Source: Sphingomonas sp. NBWT7 (GTDB lineage Bacteria > Pseudomonadota > Alphaproteobacteria > Sphingomonadales > Sphingomonadaceae). From it: DNA of 64,000 nucleotides. How positions within the stretch are numbered: position 1 is the first letter of the stretch; each line of letters begins with the position of its first letter. The stretch is from positions 1 to 64,000 of the forward strand of contig NZ_CP043639.1 of assembly GCF_014217605.1 (NCBI RefSeq). Reading direction: 5' to 3'. Shown one piece after another: positions 1-7,905 of this stretch. The position numbers and the translations under genes were made by a program. The notes beneath the pieces were generated by a model, which was given only the letters and a program-made list of their open reading frames with translations, ran no database searches and was not told the DNA's origin.

Positions 1-480
1 GTGGAGGGCGAGGGCGATTCGGCGATCGCCGCCAGCGCCGGCGCCAACGGCTCGGCCGCGATCGATCTGAAGGCCGTGCCCGAGGCGCCGATCACCGGGC
101 GGCGCGTGCCCAATGCCGCGCCGACGGTAGCCGCGACCACGGGCGCCGCGCGCACCAACGCCGAGGTTCCCGGATCCGGCGGTCGCCTGACTGCGGCGGC
201 GCCGATGACCGCGCCGAAGGGGCCGGTACCGGGCGCCGCATCGGGCGGTTCGCTCGTCCAGCTCGGCGCCTTCCCCAGTGAGGCGGCGGCCAATGCGGCG
301 TGGAGCGCGATCGCCAAGCGCTTCGGTTATGTCGCGACGCTCGGCAAGTCGGTCCAGCAGGCGGACGTCAACGGCCGCAAAGTGTTCCGCCTCAAGGTCA
401 ATGCCGGCAGTGCCGGTGCCGCTGCGGATATCTGCGGCCGGCTCGCGGTCGCCGGCGAGAAGTGCTTCGTCACCAGCTGA
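1..480 (+). CDS. SPOR-domain protein, C-terminal part (5' end outside window)
   Basis: The reading frame is open from the first base, so the true start lies upstream. The visible 159 residues are an Ala/Pro/Gly-rich linker followed by a SPOR domain (about residues 82-158) that begins GGSLVQLGAF and ends near a Cys pair (DICGRL...GEKCFV). SPOR domains bind denuded peptidoglycan at the division septum; in alphaproteobacteria they often end periplasmic proteins with TPR or membrane-anchored N-termini. Here the N-terminal architecture cannot be seen. It is followed by nagZ, which fits a cell-wall context. Confident on the domain, not on the full protein. Confidence 0.85.
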   Translation: MEGEGDSAIAASAGANGSAAIDLKAVPEAPITGRRVPNAAPTVAATTGAARTNAEVPGSGGRLTAAAPMTAPKGPVPGAASGGSLVQLGAFPSEAAANAAWSAIAKRFGYVATLGKSVQQADVNGRKVFRLKVNAGSAGAAADICGRLAVAGEKCFVTS

Positions 481-492
481 TCAATGACGTGC

Positions 493-516
493 CGGAACGT
501 CCGAACGGGCGTTCCG
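493..516. terminator. Possible hairpin after the SPOR gene
   Basis: Seven-base inverted arms CGGAACG (493-499) and CGTTCCG (510-516) sit just after the SPOR stop codon. There is no clear T-tract, so it may be a weak terminator or chance. Confidence 0.25.
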
Positions 517-563
517 CGCGCATCGGGGGTGAAAATCGCGCGGCCTTGGGCTAATCCGCCGCG

Positions 564-1571
564 ATGAAACCCGTCATCTTCGGCCTGTCGGGCCCGGTCC
601 TCACGGCGGACGAGCGTGCCTTCTTCGTCGAAGCGCGGCCCGCTGGCTATATCCTGTTCAAGCGCAACGTCGTCGATCGGGCGCAGCTGCGCGCACTCAC
701 CGATGCGCTACGCGATCTCGAAGCGCGCGACGACGTCGCGATCCTCGTCGATCAGGAGGGCGGACGCGTCGCCCGGCTCGGCCCGCCGGAATGGCCGAGC
801 TTCCCCGCCGGGCCGACGTTCGACGCCTTGTACGAACGCGCGCCGATCTCCGCGATCGAGGCCGCGCGCGCCAACGCCACGGCGCTGGGCCTGATGCTCG
901 CCGAGGTGGGCATCACCATCGATTGTCTGCCGCTACTCGACGTCGCGCGGCCCGAGACGACCGAGGCGATTACCAGCCGGGCGTATGGCCACGAGCCGAT
1001 GCGCGTCGCCGCGATGGGGCGCGCGACGCTCGAAGGGTTGGCCGCCGGCGGCGTCGTCGGCGTCGTGAAGCACATGCCGGGGCACGGCCGCGCGATTGTC
1101 GACACGCACCATCATCTGCCCACCGTCACCGCGACCGATGCCGAGCTCGAGGACGATATCGCCCCGTTTCGCGCGCTCGCCGGCGCGCCGATGGGGATGA
1201 CGAGCCACATCGTCTTCGAGGCGTGGGACCGCGGCCTTCCCGCGACGCTCTCGCCGACGGTGATCGAGCAGGTGATCCGCGGTCGGATCGGCTTCGATGG
1301 CCTGCTGATGACCGACGATATCGATATGAAGGCGCTATCTGGCACGCCGGGCGAGAAGGCGGCGGCGTCGATCGCGGCGGGATGCGACGTGGTGCTCGAC
1401 TGCTGGGCGCGGATGGACGAGATGGTCGAGATCGCGGGGCGGCTGGGCGATATCACGTCGGTCGGGCGCGCGCGTCTCGATCGGGCGATGGCCAGCGTCG
1501 CAGCCTCGGAAGGGGATTTCGCCGCGCTGATCGAGAAGCGCGACGCGCTGCTCGCGCTGGCGGCGGTGTGA
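564..1571 (+). CDS. nagZ: Beta-N-acetylhexosaminidase (GH3)
   Basis: Cytosolic glycoside hydrolase family 3 enzyme that removes GlcNAc from 1,6-anhydro-muropeptides during peptidoglycan recycling. The 335-residue length is normal for single-domain NagZ. The family signature KHMPGHGRA (about residue 169) is followed by the mobile loop DTHHHLP with the His general acid/base. LLMTDDIDM (about 247-255) contains the expected nucleophile, about Asp251. Its stop overlaps the GTG start of scpA, so the genes are probably co-transcribed and translationally coupled, an order common in alphaproteobacteria. Confidence 0.95.
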   Translation: MKPVIFGLSGPVLTADERAFFVEARPAGYILFKRNVVDRAQLRALTDALRDLEARDDVAILVDQEGGRVARLGPPEWPSFPAGPTFDALYERAPISAIEAARANATALGLMLAEVGITIDCLPLLDVARPETTEAITSRAYGHEPMRVAAMGRATLEGLAAGGVVGVVKHMPGHGRAIVDTHHHLPTVTATDAELEDDIAPFRALAGAPMGMTSHIVFEAWDRGLPATLSPTVIEQVIRGRIGFDGLLMTDDIDMKALSGTPGEKAAASIAAGCDVVLDCWARMDEMVEIAGRLGDITSVGRARLDRAMASVAASEGDFAALIEKRDALLALAAV

Positions 1572-2293
1572 CGGGCGAGCAGCTGACGCTCGACCTCGAC
1601 GGGTGGGAAGGCCCGCTCGATCTGCTGCTCAACCTAGCGCGCGCGCAGAAAGTCGATCTGACGAAGATCTCGATCCTCGCGCTGGTCGAGCAATATCTCG
1701 GCTATGTCGAGCGCGCGCGCACGCTGCAGCTCGAGCTCGCGGCCGACTATCTCGTCATGGCGGCCTGGCTCGCCTACCTCAAATCCGCGCTGCTGCTGCC
1801 GCGCGATCCGGTGGCGGAGGCCGATCCCGAGGAGCTAGCGCTCCGGCTGCAACTGCGGCTCGAGCGGCTCGCGGCGATGCGCGAGGCTGGCGCGCGCCTC
1901 ATGGCGCGCGATCGGCTGGGCCGCGACGTGTTCAGGCGGGCGGCACCCGAAGGTTTGCGGACGATCCGCACGCCGCGCTGGTCGGCCGAAATCTACGATC
2001 TGATCGCCGGCTACGGCCGGGTAAGCGCGCGGACGCGGCCGGTGATGCATGTCGTCCAGGATCGCGCGGTGATGACACTCGATGCGGCGATCGGGCGCGT
2101 CGCTGCGATGGTCGGATCGCATGTCTCGTGGACGGCGATCGAGCGCTTCCTGCCCGACGGTGCCACCGGCGCGTTTCGGCGCTCGGCATTGGCGTCGAGC
2201 TTCCTCGCCGCGCTCGAACTCGCGCGCCAGGGTCGGGTCGAGCTGCAACAGGCCGCGCCGTTCGCGCCGCTCTACCTCCGCGCCCCCGCGTGA
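1568..2293 (+). CDS. scpA: Segregation and condensation protein A
   Basis: Kleisin subunit of the SMC-ScpAB condensin that organises and segregates the chromosome. The GTG start at 1568 overlaps the nagZ stop and gives a 241-residue protein; the open frame runs further upstream but only this start gives the family's N-terminus (GWEGPLDLLLNLAR). The N-terminal SMC-binding region with VDLTKISIL is present, as is a C-terminal winged-helix region (ASSFLAALELARQGRVEL). The stop overlaps the scpB GTG. Both the family match and the scpA-scpB context are strong. Confidence 0.93.
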   Translation: MTGEQLTLDLDGWEGPLDLLLNLARAQKVDLTKISILALVEQYLGYVERARTLQLELAADYLVMAAWLAYLKSALLLPRDPVAEADPEELALRLQLRLERLAAMREAGARLMARDRLGRDVFRRAAPEGLRTIRTPRWSAEIYDLIAGYGRVSARTRPVMHVVQDRAVMTLDAAIGRVAAMVGSHVSWTAIERFLPDGATGAFRRSALASSFLAALELARQGRVELQQAAPFAPLYLRAPA

Positions 2294-2859
2294 GGCCGCC
2301 CGACGACACCGTGCGCGCGGTCGAGGCGCTGCTCTTCGCCGCAGCCGAGCCGATGACGGTCGACAGCATGCGCGCCTATGTCGCGGGTGACGTGCGTGCA
2401 GCGCTCGACCGGCTCGTGCGCGATTATGCCGGCCGCGGCGTCAACCTCGTCCGGCGCGGCGAACGCTGGCACTTCCAGACTGCGGGCGATTTGGCGCATC
2501 TGCTACAGCACGAGCGCGAGGAGGTGCGCCGGCTGAGCCGCGCGGGGATCGAGACGCTGGCGATCATCGCCTATCACGAACCCGTCACCCGCGCCGAGAT
2601 CGAGGCGATCCGCGGGGTGCAGATCTCGAAAGGGACGCTCGACGTGCTGATGGAGGCGGGCTGGGTCCGTCCCGCCGGACGCCGCGAGATCCCCGGTCGC
2701 CCGCTGACGTTCGCCACCACCCCCGCGTTCCTCGCGCATTTCGGGCTGGAAACGCGCCGCGACCTGCCGGGCATCGACGATCTGCGCGCGGCGGGTCTGC
2801 TCGATCCCATTGATCTCGCGGTGGAACGAGCAGTGGAAAAGGCCGACGAGGACGACTAG
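2290..2859 (+). CDS. scpB: Segregation and condensation protein B
   Basis: Winged-helix dimer that binds the ScpA kleisin. The chosen GTG at 2290 overlaps the scpA stop and begins the typical sequence VRAVEALLFAAAEPM, giving 189 residues. The motif ETLAIIAYHEPVTRAEIE and the downstream GRPLTFATT region are characteristic of ScpB. The same frame is open far upstream, but that part is antisense/shadow of scpA. The C-terminus is acidic (EKADEDD). Follows scpA and precedes tatA in one apparent operon. Confidence 0.93.
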   Translation: MRPPDDTVRAVEALLFAAAEPMTVDSMRAYVAGDVRAALDRLVRDYAGRGVNLVRRGERWHFQTAGDLAHLLQHEREEVRRLSRAGIETLAIIAYHEPVTRAEIEAIRGVQISKGTLDVLMEAGWVRPAGRREIPGRPLTFATTPAFLAHFGLETRRDLPGIDDLRAAGLLDPIDLAVERAVEKADEDD

Positions 2860-2885
2860 ATGGGCGGGACTTCAGGAGAATCCCC

Positions 2886-3128
2886 ATGGGCAGCTTCAGC
2901 CTCCCGCATATCCTCATTCTCGCGATCGTCGCCATCCTGCTGCTTGGCGGAGGGCGCTTCTCCAGCATGATGGGCGACGTCGCGAAGGGCGTGAAGAGCT
3001 TCAAGAAGGGCATGTCGGAGGACGATGACGACGTTGTCGCAGGAAAGCCCGCGCAGCGGATCGAGGCGCAGCAGGCCGCCCGGCCGGCAGCCGAGACGGT
3101 GGTGCACGACGACAAGGTCGCGCGCTGA
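2886..3128 (+). CDS. tatA: Sec-independent translocase subunit TatA
   Basis: Pore-forming subunit of the twin-arginine translocase, which exports folded proteins. The protein has 80 residues: a single N-terminal transmembrane helix (about residues 7-22, ILILAIVAILLLGGGRF), the hinge, an amphipathic helix (MGDVAKGVKSFKKGM) and an acidic/variable tail. The start is preceded by AGGAG at 2874-2878. It is followed by tatB and tatC on the same strand. Confidence 0.95.
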   Translation: MGSFSLPHILILAIVAILLLGGGRFSSMMGDVAKGVKSFKKGMSEDDDDVVAGKPAQRIEAQQAARPAAETVVHDDKVAR

Positions 3129-3157
3129 TCCGACCGGCGCCGCGCCGCTGATCCGTC

Positions 3158-3562
3158 ATGCTTGATTTCAACTTTTCCGAGATGGCGGTGGTCGCGCTCG
3201 TCGCGCTCGTCGTGATCGGGCCGAAGGATCTGCCCAAGGCGCTTCGCGTCATCGGCTATTGGGTGGGCAAGGCGCGCGGTGTGGCGCGCCAGTTCCGCGC
3301 CGGTTTCGATGAAATGGTGCGCGAGGCCGAGCTCGCCGAGATGGAGAAGAAGTGGCAGGCGGAGAACGAGCGCATCATGCGCGAGCATCCCGCGCTGTCT
3401 CCCTCAGCCATCGCGCCCGCGCTTCCCGATGCCGATCCGGCGCCTGATGCGGACCAGGCGCCACATGACGATCACGCCGCGCCGGTGATGGTGGAAACGC
3501 CCGTCGTCGCGCCGGCGCAGCTTCCGGCCGAACCGCAGCAGCCGGACAAGGCCGCCTCGTGA
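3158..3562 (+). CDS. tatB: Sec-independent translocase subunit TatB
   Basis: TatB partners TatC in the twin-arginine signal receptor. The first helix (FSEMAVVALVALVVIGPKDLP) with the GPKDLP hinge is diagnostic. It is followed by a long amphipathic helix (about residues 30-75) and a Pro/Ala-rich tail. At 134 residues it is ordinary in length. Its end overlaps the tatC start by four bases. Confidence 0.94.
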   Translation: MLDFNFSEMAVVALVALVVIGPKDLPKALRVIGYWVGKARGVARQFRAGFDEMVREAELAEMEKKWQAENERIMREHPALSPSAIAPALPDADPAPDADQAPHDDHAAPVMVETPVVAPAQLPAEPQQPDKAAS

Positions 3563-4329
3563 CCGATGATCTCGACGACACGCGCGCGCCGCTCCTCGAT
3601 CACCTCGTCGAGCTTCGCCGGCGGTTGCTTTATTGTATCGCCGCGGTGATCGTCGCCTTCGCGGTCTGTTATTATTTCGCGCAGGACATCTTCTCGTTCC
3701 TGGTCCAGCCGCTGCTGGCGGCGGGGCAGAAGCGGCTGATATACACACAGATCTTCGAGGCGTTCTTCGTCCAGGTGAAGGTGGCTTTCTTCGCCGCGAT
3801 GATGATCGCCTTTCCGGTCATCGCCAATCAGCTATGGCAATTCGTCGCGCCGGGCCTGTACCGGAACGAGAAGCGCGCGCTGCTGCCCTTCCTGCTTGCG
3901 ACGCCGATCCTGTTCGTTGCGGGCGCGTCGATGGCGTATTTCATCGCCGTGCCGATGGCACTCCACTTCCTTTTAAGCTTTCAGGGCGACGTCGGCGGAA
4001 TCAGCCAGGAAGCGCTGCCGGGGATCGGCAATTACCTGTCGTTCATCATGCAGTTCCTGTTCGGCTTCGGCATCGCCTTCCTGCTGCCGGTGCTGCTGAT
4101 GCTGCTCGAGCGCGGCGGGATCGTCACGCGGCGCCAGCTGGTCTCCGCACGGCGCTATGCGATCGTCGGCGCGTTCGCGATCGCCGCGGTGCTGACGCCG
4201 CCCGACGTCGGCTCGCAGCTGCTGCTCGCGATCCCGCTGTGCATTCTCTACGAGCTTGCACTGATCGGTATCTGGTTCACCGAGCGCCGCCGCGCCCGCG
4301 AGATTGCCGAAGCCGTCGTCGGCGAATAA
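3559..4329 (+). CDS. tatC: Sec-independent translocase subunit TatC
   Basis: Multi-spanning core of the Tat translocase that binds twin-arginine signal peptides. The N-terminal DDTRAPLLDHLVELRRRLL contains the conserved cytosolic helix. About six hydrophobic helices follow, with FEAFFVQVKVAFF and the FVAPGLYRNEKR loop. 256 residues is normal. GTG start, overlapping tatB (GTGA). Last gene of the nagZ-tatC run. Confidence 0.96.
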   Translation: MTDDLDDTRAPLLDHLVELRRRLLYCIAAVIVAFAVCYYFAQDIFSFLVQPLLAAGQKRLIYTQIFEAFFVQVKVAFFAAMMIAFPVIANQLWQFVAPGLYRNEKRALLPFLLATPILFVAGASMAYFIAVPMALHFLLSFQGDVGGISQEALPGIGNYLSFIMQFLFGFGIAFLLPVLLMLLERGGIVTRRQLVSARRYAIVGAFAIAAVLTPPDVGSQLLLAIPLCILYELALIGIWFTERRRAREIAEAVVGE

Positions 4330-4390
4330 GCAAACGGCGGACGCCGCCCCAAGGCCGCGCCCGCCGTCATCGGCAATCGATGGCGAAGCG

Positions 4391-4525
4391 TTACTTCGCG
4401 CCGTTCGCCGTATCGGCAACGGTGTCACCCGCTGAGGATACGTCGCGGCCGACACCCTCGACGGTGTTGCACGCCGACACCAGCAGCGCACCGGCCACCA
4501 CGAACATCCCGATCATCTTCTTCAT
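4391..4525 (-). CDS. Entericidin A/B-like small lipoprotein
   Basis: Tiny 44-residue lipoprotein: MKKMIGMFVVAGALLVSAC is a signal peptide with lipobox LVSAC, and the mature part CNTVEGVGRDVSSAGDTV matches the entericidin family. A good ribosome-binding site (AGGAGG, plus-strand tcctcct about 4532-4538) precedes this ATG, which is why it is preferred to an upstream in-frame start. A GGAAC-N16-CATTG element at 4564-4589 on the same strand resembles an EcfG promoter. Entericidins are stress-associated cell-envelope lipoproteins; the precise role here is unknown. Confidence 0.85.
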   Translation of the reverse strand: MKKMIGMFVVAGALLVSACNTVEGVGRDVSSAGDTVADTANGAK

Positions 4526-4563
4526 GTGAAATCCTCCTGAACACGGCGGAGCTGCCGACACGC

Positions 4564-4589
4564 CAATGCGTGGTCCGGCGGATCGTTCC
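4564..4589 (-). promoter_or_regulatory. Candidate EcfG-type promoter for the entericidin gene
   Basis: On the minus strand GGAAC (4589-4585) is followed by 16 bases and then CATTG. The alphaproteobacterial general-stress sigma EcfG uses GGAAC-N16/17-CGTT, so this is a one-mismatch match, about 40 bases before the start codon. The phyR/ecfG locus next door makes this plausible. Confidence 0.5.
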
Positions 4590-4623
4590 GTCAACGTAAG
4601 AACAGCTTGTCAGGAAAAGAATA

Positions 4624-4671
4624 AGGCCCGGAAGCGTCACCGGGGGGGGGAGGGTTGACGCTTCCGGGCCT
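4624..4671 (-). terminator. Rho-independent-type terminator after the PhyP-like gene
   Basis: A perfect 16-bp inverted repeat (4624-4639 and 4656-4671) has a 16-base loop containing a run of nine G on the plus strand. On the minus strand the hairpin is followed by a T-rich stretch (ttattctttt), fitting termination of the minus-strand kinase gene. A second 9-bp inverted repeat (4679-4687/4706-4714), also with a G-run in its loop, lies beside it. Apart from these and the entericidin promoter, the 4526-4807 gap shows no gene. Confidence 0.65.
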
Positions 4672-4807
4672 ATGTCGTGGATAGCGAGAGCGGGGGGGCA
4701 TAAAGTCGCTATCCGAAGAACAGAACGTCGCTTGGCCGCGGGGGTTCCGAGCCGGGATGCATGCTCGCCAAATTTTTTCGCGTTTATCGGCGGCGTGCGG
4801 GAGCCAC

Positions 4808-6394
4808 TCAATCCTTGCCGGTAACGGCAATGCTGATCTCGTAGGCGCCGGCGAGCGGATCGTGGTGCAACGGCGCGCGAAGCTGGCGCGACAATCCCTC
4901 GATCACCCGTCCGAACCGCGTCGACAAGCCGTCGCGCAGCGCGGTGCTCTCGATCAGCGCGCGGGAGGAGACGCGCAGCGTCGCGCGGCTCGGGTCCGCG
5001 CCTTCCTTCACCGATACGCGCAGTTGTGCAGCCGGATCGCACGTCAGCGCAAGTTCGATCATCTCGGTCACGAGAAACGCGACCGCCACCGCGACGTCCT
5101 GCGTTACCAGATACGGATCGATGTCGAGCTGAATGCGCAGCTGCGATCCTTCGGCGGCAGTGGCGCGGATGTTGGAGGCGAGCTCGCCGAGCATCGGGCG
5201 CAGTTGCAGCCCGCGGTTCTCCTCCATCTCGGCGAAGTGGTTGCGGTGCACCACGGCCAGCGCATCGACGCGGCGCTGGATCGACGAATAGGCCTCGGTC
5301 GCCTCAGGCGTCTTGGAGCCGCGTGCGTGGAAGTTGATCAGGCTGGAGATCACCTGCAGGTTGTTTTTGACGCGGTGGTGCACCTCGCGCGTCAGCTTCG
5401 TCTGCCGCACCAGTCCGTCGGCGAGCCCCGCCTCATGGATTGCCACGGTGCGGGTCAGCGCGCGAAACGTGTCGCCCAGCTCGCGCAGCTCCTGCGCGGG
5501 GAGCGAGCGGATCATCGCGATGTCGGGCTCGTCGCCGGGGGTAAAGGCCGCAACATGCGCACGCAGCTGTCGTAGCGGGCGGATCAGCAGGCGATCGACG
5601 ACGAACCAGGCAATCCCGGCCGCAGCGACCCACATCACCAGCGGCAGCAGCAGCGCGATCACCAGCGGCGAGGTAATCGGCGCGGTGCGTACCTCCATCG
5701 CCAGCTTCACCTCGCCGATCCCCAGATCGATCTGGTTGCGCTCACGCCGCTCGAACGCATTTTCCCGCGCCAGCCTGTGGAGTTCCAGCGCCTCGCCGTC
5801 GCGTATCAGCGTCGCCGAATAGGCGGGGGTGAAGCCGCTCGGCCGGCTCAATTCGGTCAGCAGGCCGGTCGGGAAATACGCTGCCGCCGCGACCCGGCGC
5901 GATCGTCCGAGTACGCCGAGCAGCAGGCCGCGCCTCGGCGCGATCTGCGCAGAGACGGCAGCATCGCGCGCCATCCGCGCCGTATCGCGCGATCCGATGA
6001 ACTCCGTCCCGCAGATCACCCGGCCGCCGCCGTCGAAGATCGCGAAGACCGCGCCGTTACTCGCCTGCTGCGCGAACACGCCCTTTGCCCGGGCGCAGCT
6101 GGGCGTATCGTTGGGATCGGCTTCGAGCGCGTCCACGGCTACACGCAGCGCCGTCATGTCGCCGATCAATTCGATCGCCAGCGCGCGGCTGCTCTCGGCG
6201 GAGGCGACGCGCAGCGCCGAGCGGGCCTCGTTGTCGGCGATCTGCGTAATGCGCAGCGTCGCGAACAGCGCGATCACGGCCAGCGGCAGCAGCGCGATCG
6301 AGATGATCACCAGAAGCTTCGCGCCGGTCGGCCAGCGCATCATAAGCGAAGACGCCGTCGCGCCGACGCGCGAATCGTCCGCCGCCTTAGTCAT
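4808..6394 (-). CDS. phyP: PhyP-like membrane sensor histidine kinase homologue
   Basis: 528-residue membrane protein: a helix at about 28-50, a periplasmic sensor region, a second helix at about 245-268, a HAMP-like linker and a HisKA_2 phosphoacceptor box REVHHRVKNNLQVISSL (His about 339). The C-terminal ATPase-like part is degenerate: the N-box position reads VTEMIELALT without the expected Asn, and no DNGxG-type G1 box is visible. In Sphingomonas the PhyP protein beside nepR was described as a negative regulator/phosphatase of PhyR; gene order and degeneracy fit that role. Follows nepR by 10 bases on the same strand. Confidence 0.8.
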   Translation of the reverse strand: MTKAADDSRVGATASSLMMRWPTGAKLLVIISIALLPLAVIALFATLRITQIADNEARSALRVASAESSRALAIELIGDMTALRVAVDALEADPNDTPSCARAKGVFAQQASNGAVFAIFDGGGRVICGTEFIGSRDTARMARDAAVSAQIAPRRGLLLGVLGRSRRVAAAAYFPTGLLTELSRPSGFTPAYSATLIRDGEALELHRLARENAFERRERNQIDLGIGEVKLAMEVRTAPITSPLVIALLLPLVMWVAAAGIAWFVVDRLLIRPLRQLRAHVAAFTPGDEPDIAMIRSLPAQELRELGDTFRALTRTVAIHEAGLADGLVRQTKLTREVHHRVKNNLQVISSLINFHARGSKTPEATEAYSSIQRRVDALAVVHRNHFAEMEENRGLQLRPMLGELASNIRATAAEGSQLRIQLDIDPYLVTQDVAVAVAFLVTEMIELALTCDPAAQLRVSVKEGADPSRATLRVSSRALIESTALRDGLSTRFGRVIEGLSRQLRAPLHHDPLAGAYEISIAVTGKD

Positions 6395-6404
6395 CGCATC
6401 GTGT

Positions 6405-6569
6405 CTAGCCGAGCTTGCCGAGCAGTGAAATCATCTCGTCGGGCACATTTTCGTCGACCGTCTTCTGGTAGATCGAGCGCAGCGCAGCGCCCATGTCGCG
6501 ATCCTTGGACTGGACGGCGGCCTTCTTCGCTTTCACCCGTTTTTCTGGCGCTTCCCGTTCAGAACTCAA
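6405..6569 (-). CDS. nepR: Anti-sigma factor NepR
   Basis: A 54-residue protein read from a TTG start at 6569, preceded by an AGGGGG ribosome-binding site six bases away. The core LRSIYQKTVDENVPDEMISLL matches the two-helix NepR family (LR..Y....E.VPD...LL..L) that holds EcfG inactive until phosphorylated PhyR binds it. An in-frame stop lies a few codons upstream, so the TTG is essentially the only start. Lies directly upstream of the PhyP-like gene and divergent from phyR. Its size and start codon make it easy to miss. Confidence 0.85.
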   Translation of the reverse strand: MSSEREAPEKRVKAKKAAVQSKDRDMGAALRSIYQKTVDENVPDEMISLLGKLG

Positions 6570-6666
6570 CGCTAACCCCCTGAATCACCCAATGCGCCAA
6601 GACTGTGGCTTTCGCGGCCGGATACGGGCCAAAGTACCGATCCGCCAGGGCGTGCCAGCGACGGTG

Positions 6667-6692
6667 AAACCAAAAAGCGCTTCGATGGTTCC
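6667..6692 (-). promoter_or_regulatory. Candidate EcfG-type promoter for nepR-phyP
   Basis: On the minus strand GGAAC (6692-6688) is followed by 16 bases and GGTTT (6671-6667), close to the EcfG consensus GGAAC-N16/17-CGTT. It lies about 100 bases before nepR, where autoregulation is known in this pathway. Confidence 0.5.
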
Positions 6693-6815
6693 ATGCCCGG
6701 CGATGAATACCATCATCGGGGGTCGGGTCGCCTGCGGGGGTCATCGACGGAGTTGATCAATCACGGCCGGCGGGCAGCCGTCGGGCCGATATTCTCAAGG
6801 GAGTCTTTCCGTCTC

Positions 6816-7613
6816 ATGTCGCTTGGACAACAGCTCGCACCGCATTTGCCTTTTCTTCGTCGTTACGGCCGCGCGCTGACCGGCAGCCAGTCGCACGGCG
6901 ACAAGTATGTGCGCGCGACGCTGGAGGCGATCGTCGCGGCCCCAGGCGAATTCCCGCGCGACGTCGATCCCCGGCTCGGGCTCTACCGGACGTTCCAGGC
7001 GATCTGGAATTCGACCAACGACGACGAGCAGGCGGACCCGGGCGAGGTCGACGATCAGGAAGCGGTCGCGCGCTCGCGTCTTGCGCGGATGACGCCGCTG
7101 TCGCGCCAGGCGCTGCTGCTCACCGCGATGGAAGGTTTCACCACCGAGGATGCGGCCTATTTGATCGACGTGACGCCGTCCGAGGTTGAGGCGCTGGTCG
7201 CCGACGCACTCGCCGAGATCGAGAATCAGACGCGCGCCCGCGTGCTGATCATCGAGGACGAGCCGATCATCGCGATGGATATCGAGACGATCGTGCGCGA
7301 CCTCGGCCATGAGGTGACCGGCGTCGCAGTTACTCGCGACGAGGCGGTGGCGCTCGCGATGGAGGATCGCCCCGGCCTCGTGCTTGCCGACATCCAGCTT
7401 GCCGACGATTCCTCGGGGATCGATGCGGTGAAGGACATCCTTGCCGAATTCCAGGTGCCGGTGATCTTCATCACCGCCTTCCCGGAGCGGCTGCTGACCG
7501 GCGAGCGGCCCGAGCCAACCTTCCTGATCACCAAGCCGTTCCAGCGGTCCACTGTGAAGGCGGCGATCAGCCAGGCGCTGTTCTTCGACCAATCGACCAC
7601 GCCGAGTGCGTGA
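6816..7613 (+). CDS. phyR: General stress response anti-anti-sigma regulator PhyR
   Basis: 265-residue response regulator with an N-terminal EcfG-like sigma domain (about 1-135; LPFLRRYGRALTGSQ, FTTEDAAYLIDVTPSEVEAL) and a C-terminal receiver (about 140-255; VLIIEDEPIIAMDIE, phospho-acceptor Asp about 192 in VLADIQL, Lys about 240 in ITKPF). When phosphorylated its sigma-like domain sequesters NepR and frees EcfG. This ATG gives the family's N-terminus; upstream codons belong to the promoter gap. Neighbours nepR, phyP and ecfG confirm the assignment. Confidence 0.95.
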   Translation: MSLGQQLAPHLPFLRRYGRALTGSQSHGDKYVRATLEAIVAAPGEFPRDVDPRLGLYRTFQAIWNSTNDDEQADPGEVDDQEAVARSRLARMTPLSRQALLLTAMEGFTTEDAAYLIDVTPSEVEALVADALAEIENQTRARVLIIEDEPIIAMDIETIVRDLGHEVTGVAVTRDEAVALAMEDRPGLVLADIQLADDSSGIDAVKDILAEFQVPVIFITAFPERLLTGERPEPTFLITKPFQRSTVKAAISQALFFDQSTTPSA

Positions 7614-7657
7614 TCAATCGATACGGAGCCAAAACGGTGTTGGGGGGTTGAGCGATC

Positions 7658-7801
7658 ATGGCGAATGAAAACGAACGGGTCGAAGTAACCACCGATGAGG
7701 CGCGTGCGGGATCGACCCCGCACATGACACGCTACATCCTCCCGATCTCACTGGTCTTGGTGATCGTCATATTCGCGGCGCTGCTCTTCGCACGGCAGTA
7801 G
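7658..7801 (+). CDS. Small single-pass membrane protein between phyR and ecfG
   Basis: 47-residue ORF: a polar N-terminus ending DEARAGSTPHMTRYIL and one hydrophobic helix (about residues 27-44, ILPISLVLVIVIFAALLF). The ATG is preceded by a G-rich stretch (tggggggttgag). Small proteins with an EAR-G-TP motif and one helix occur in sphingomonads, as far as I recall, but their function is unknown to me. Lying between phyR and ecfG on the same strand, it may be stress-induced. Confidence 0.65.
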   Translation: MANENERVEVTTDEARAGSTPHMTRYILPISLVLVIVIFAALLFARQ

Positions 7802-7905
7802 GTCGCGCAGCGATGTTGACCGACCGGCTGGCAAATCGTGCCGGCGCCACCTATCTTGCGAATGCAACGTCGGAAACGCCCGGCGCGGGGAATGATCGAC
7901 TACAC

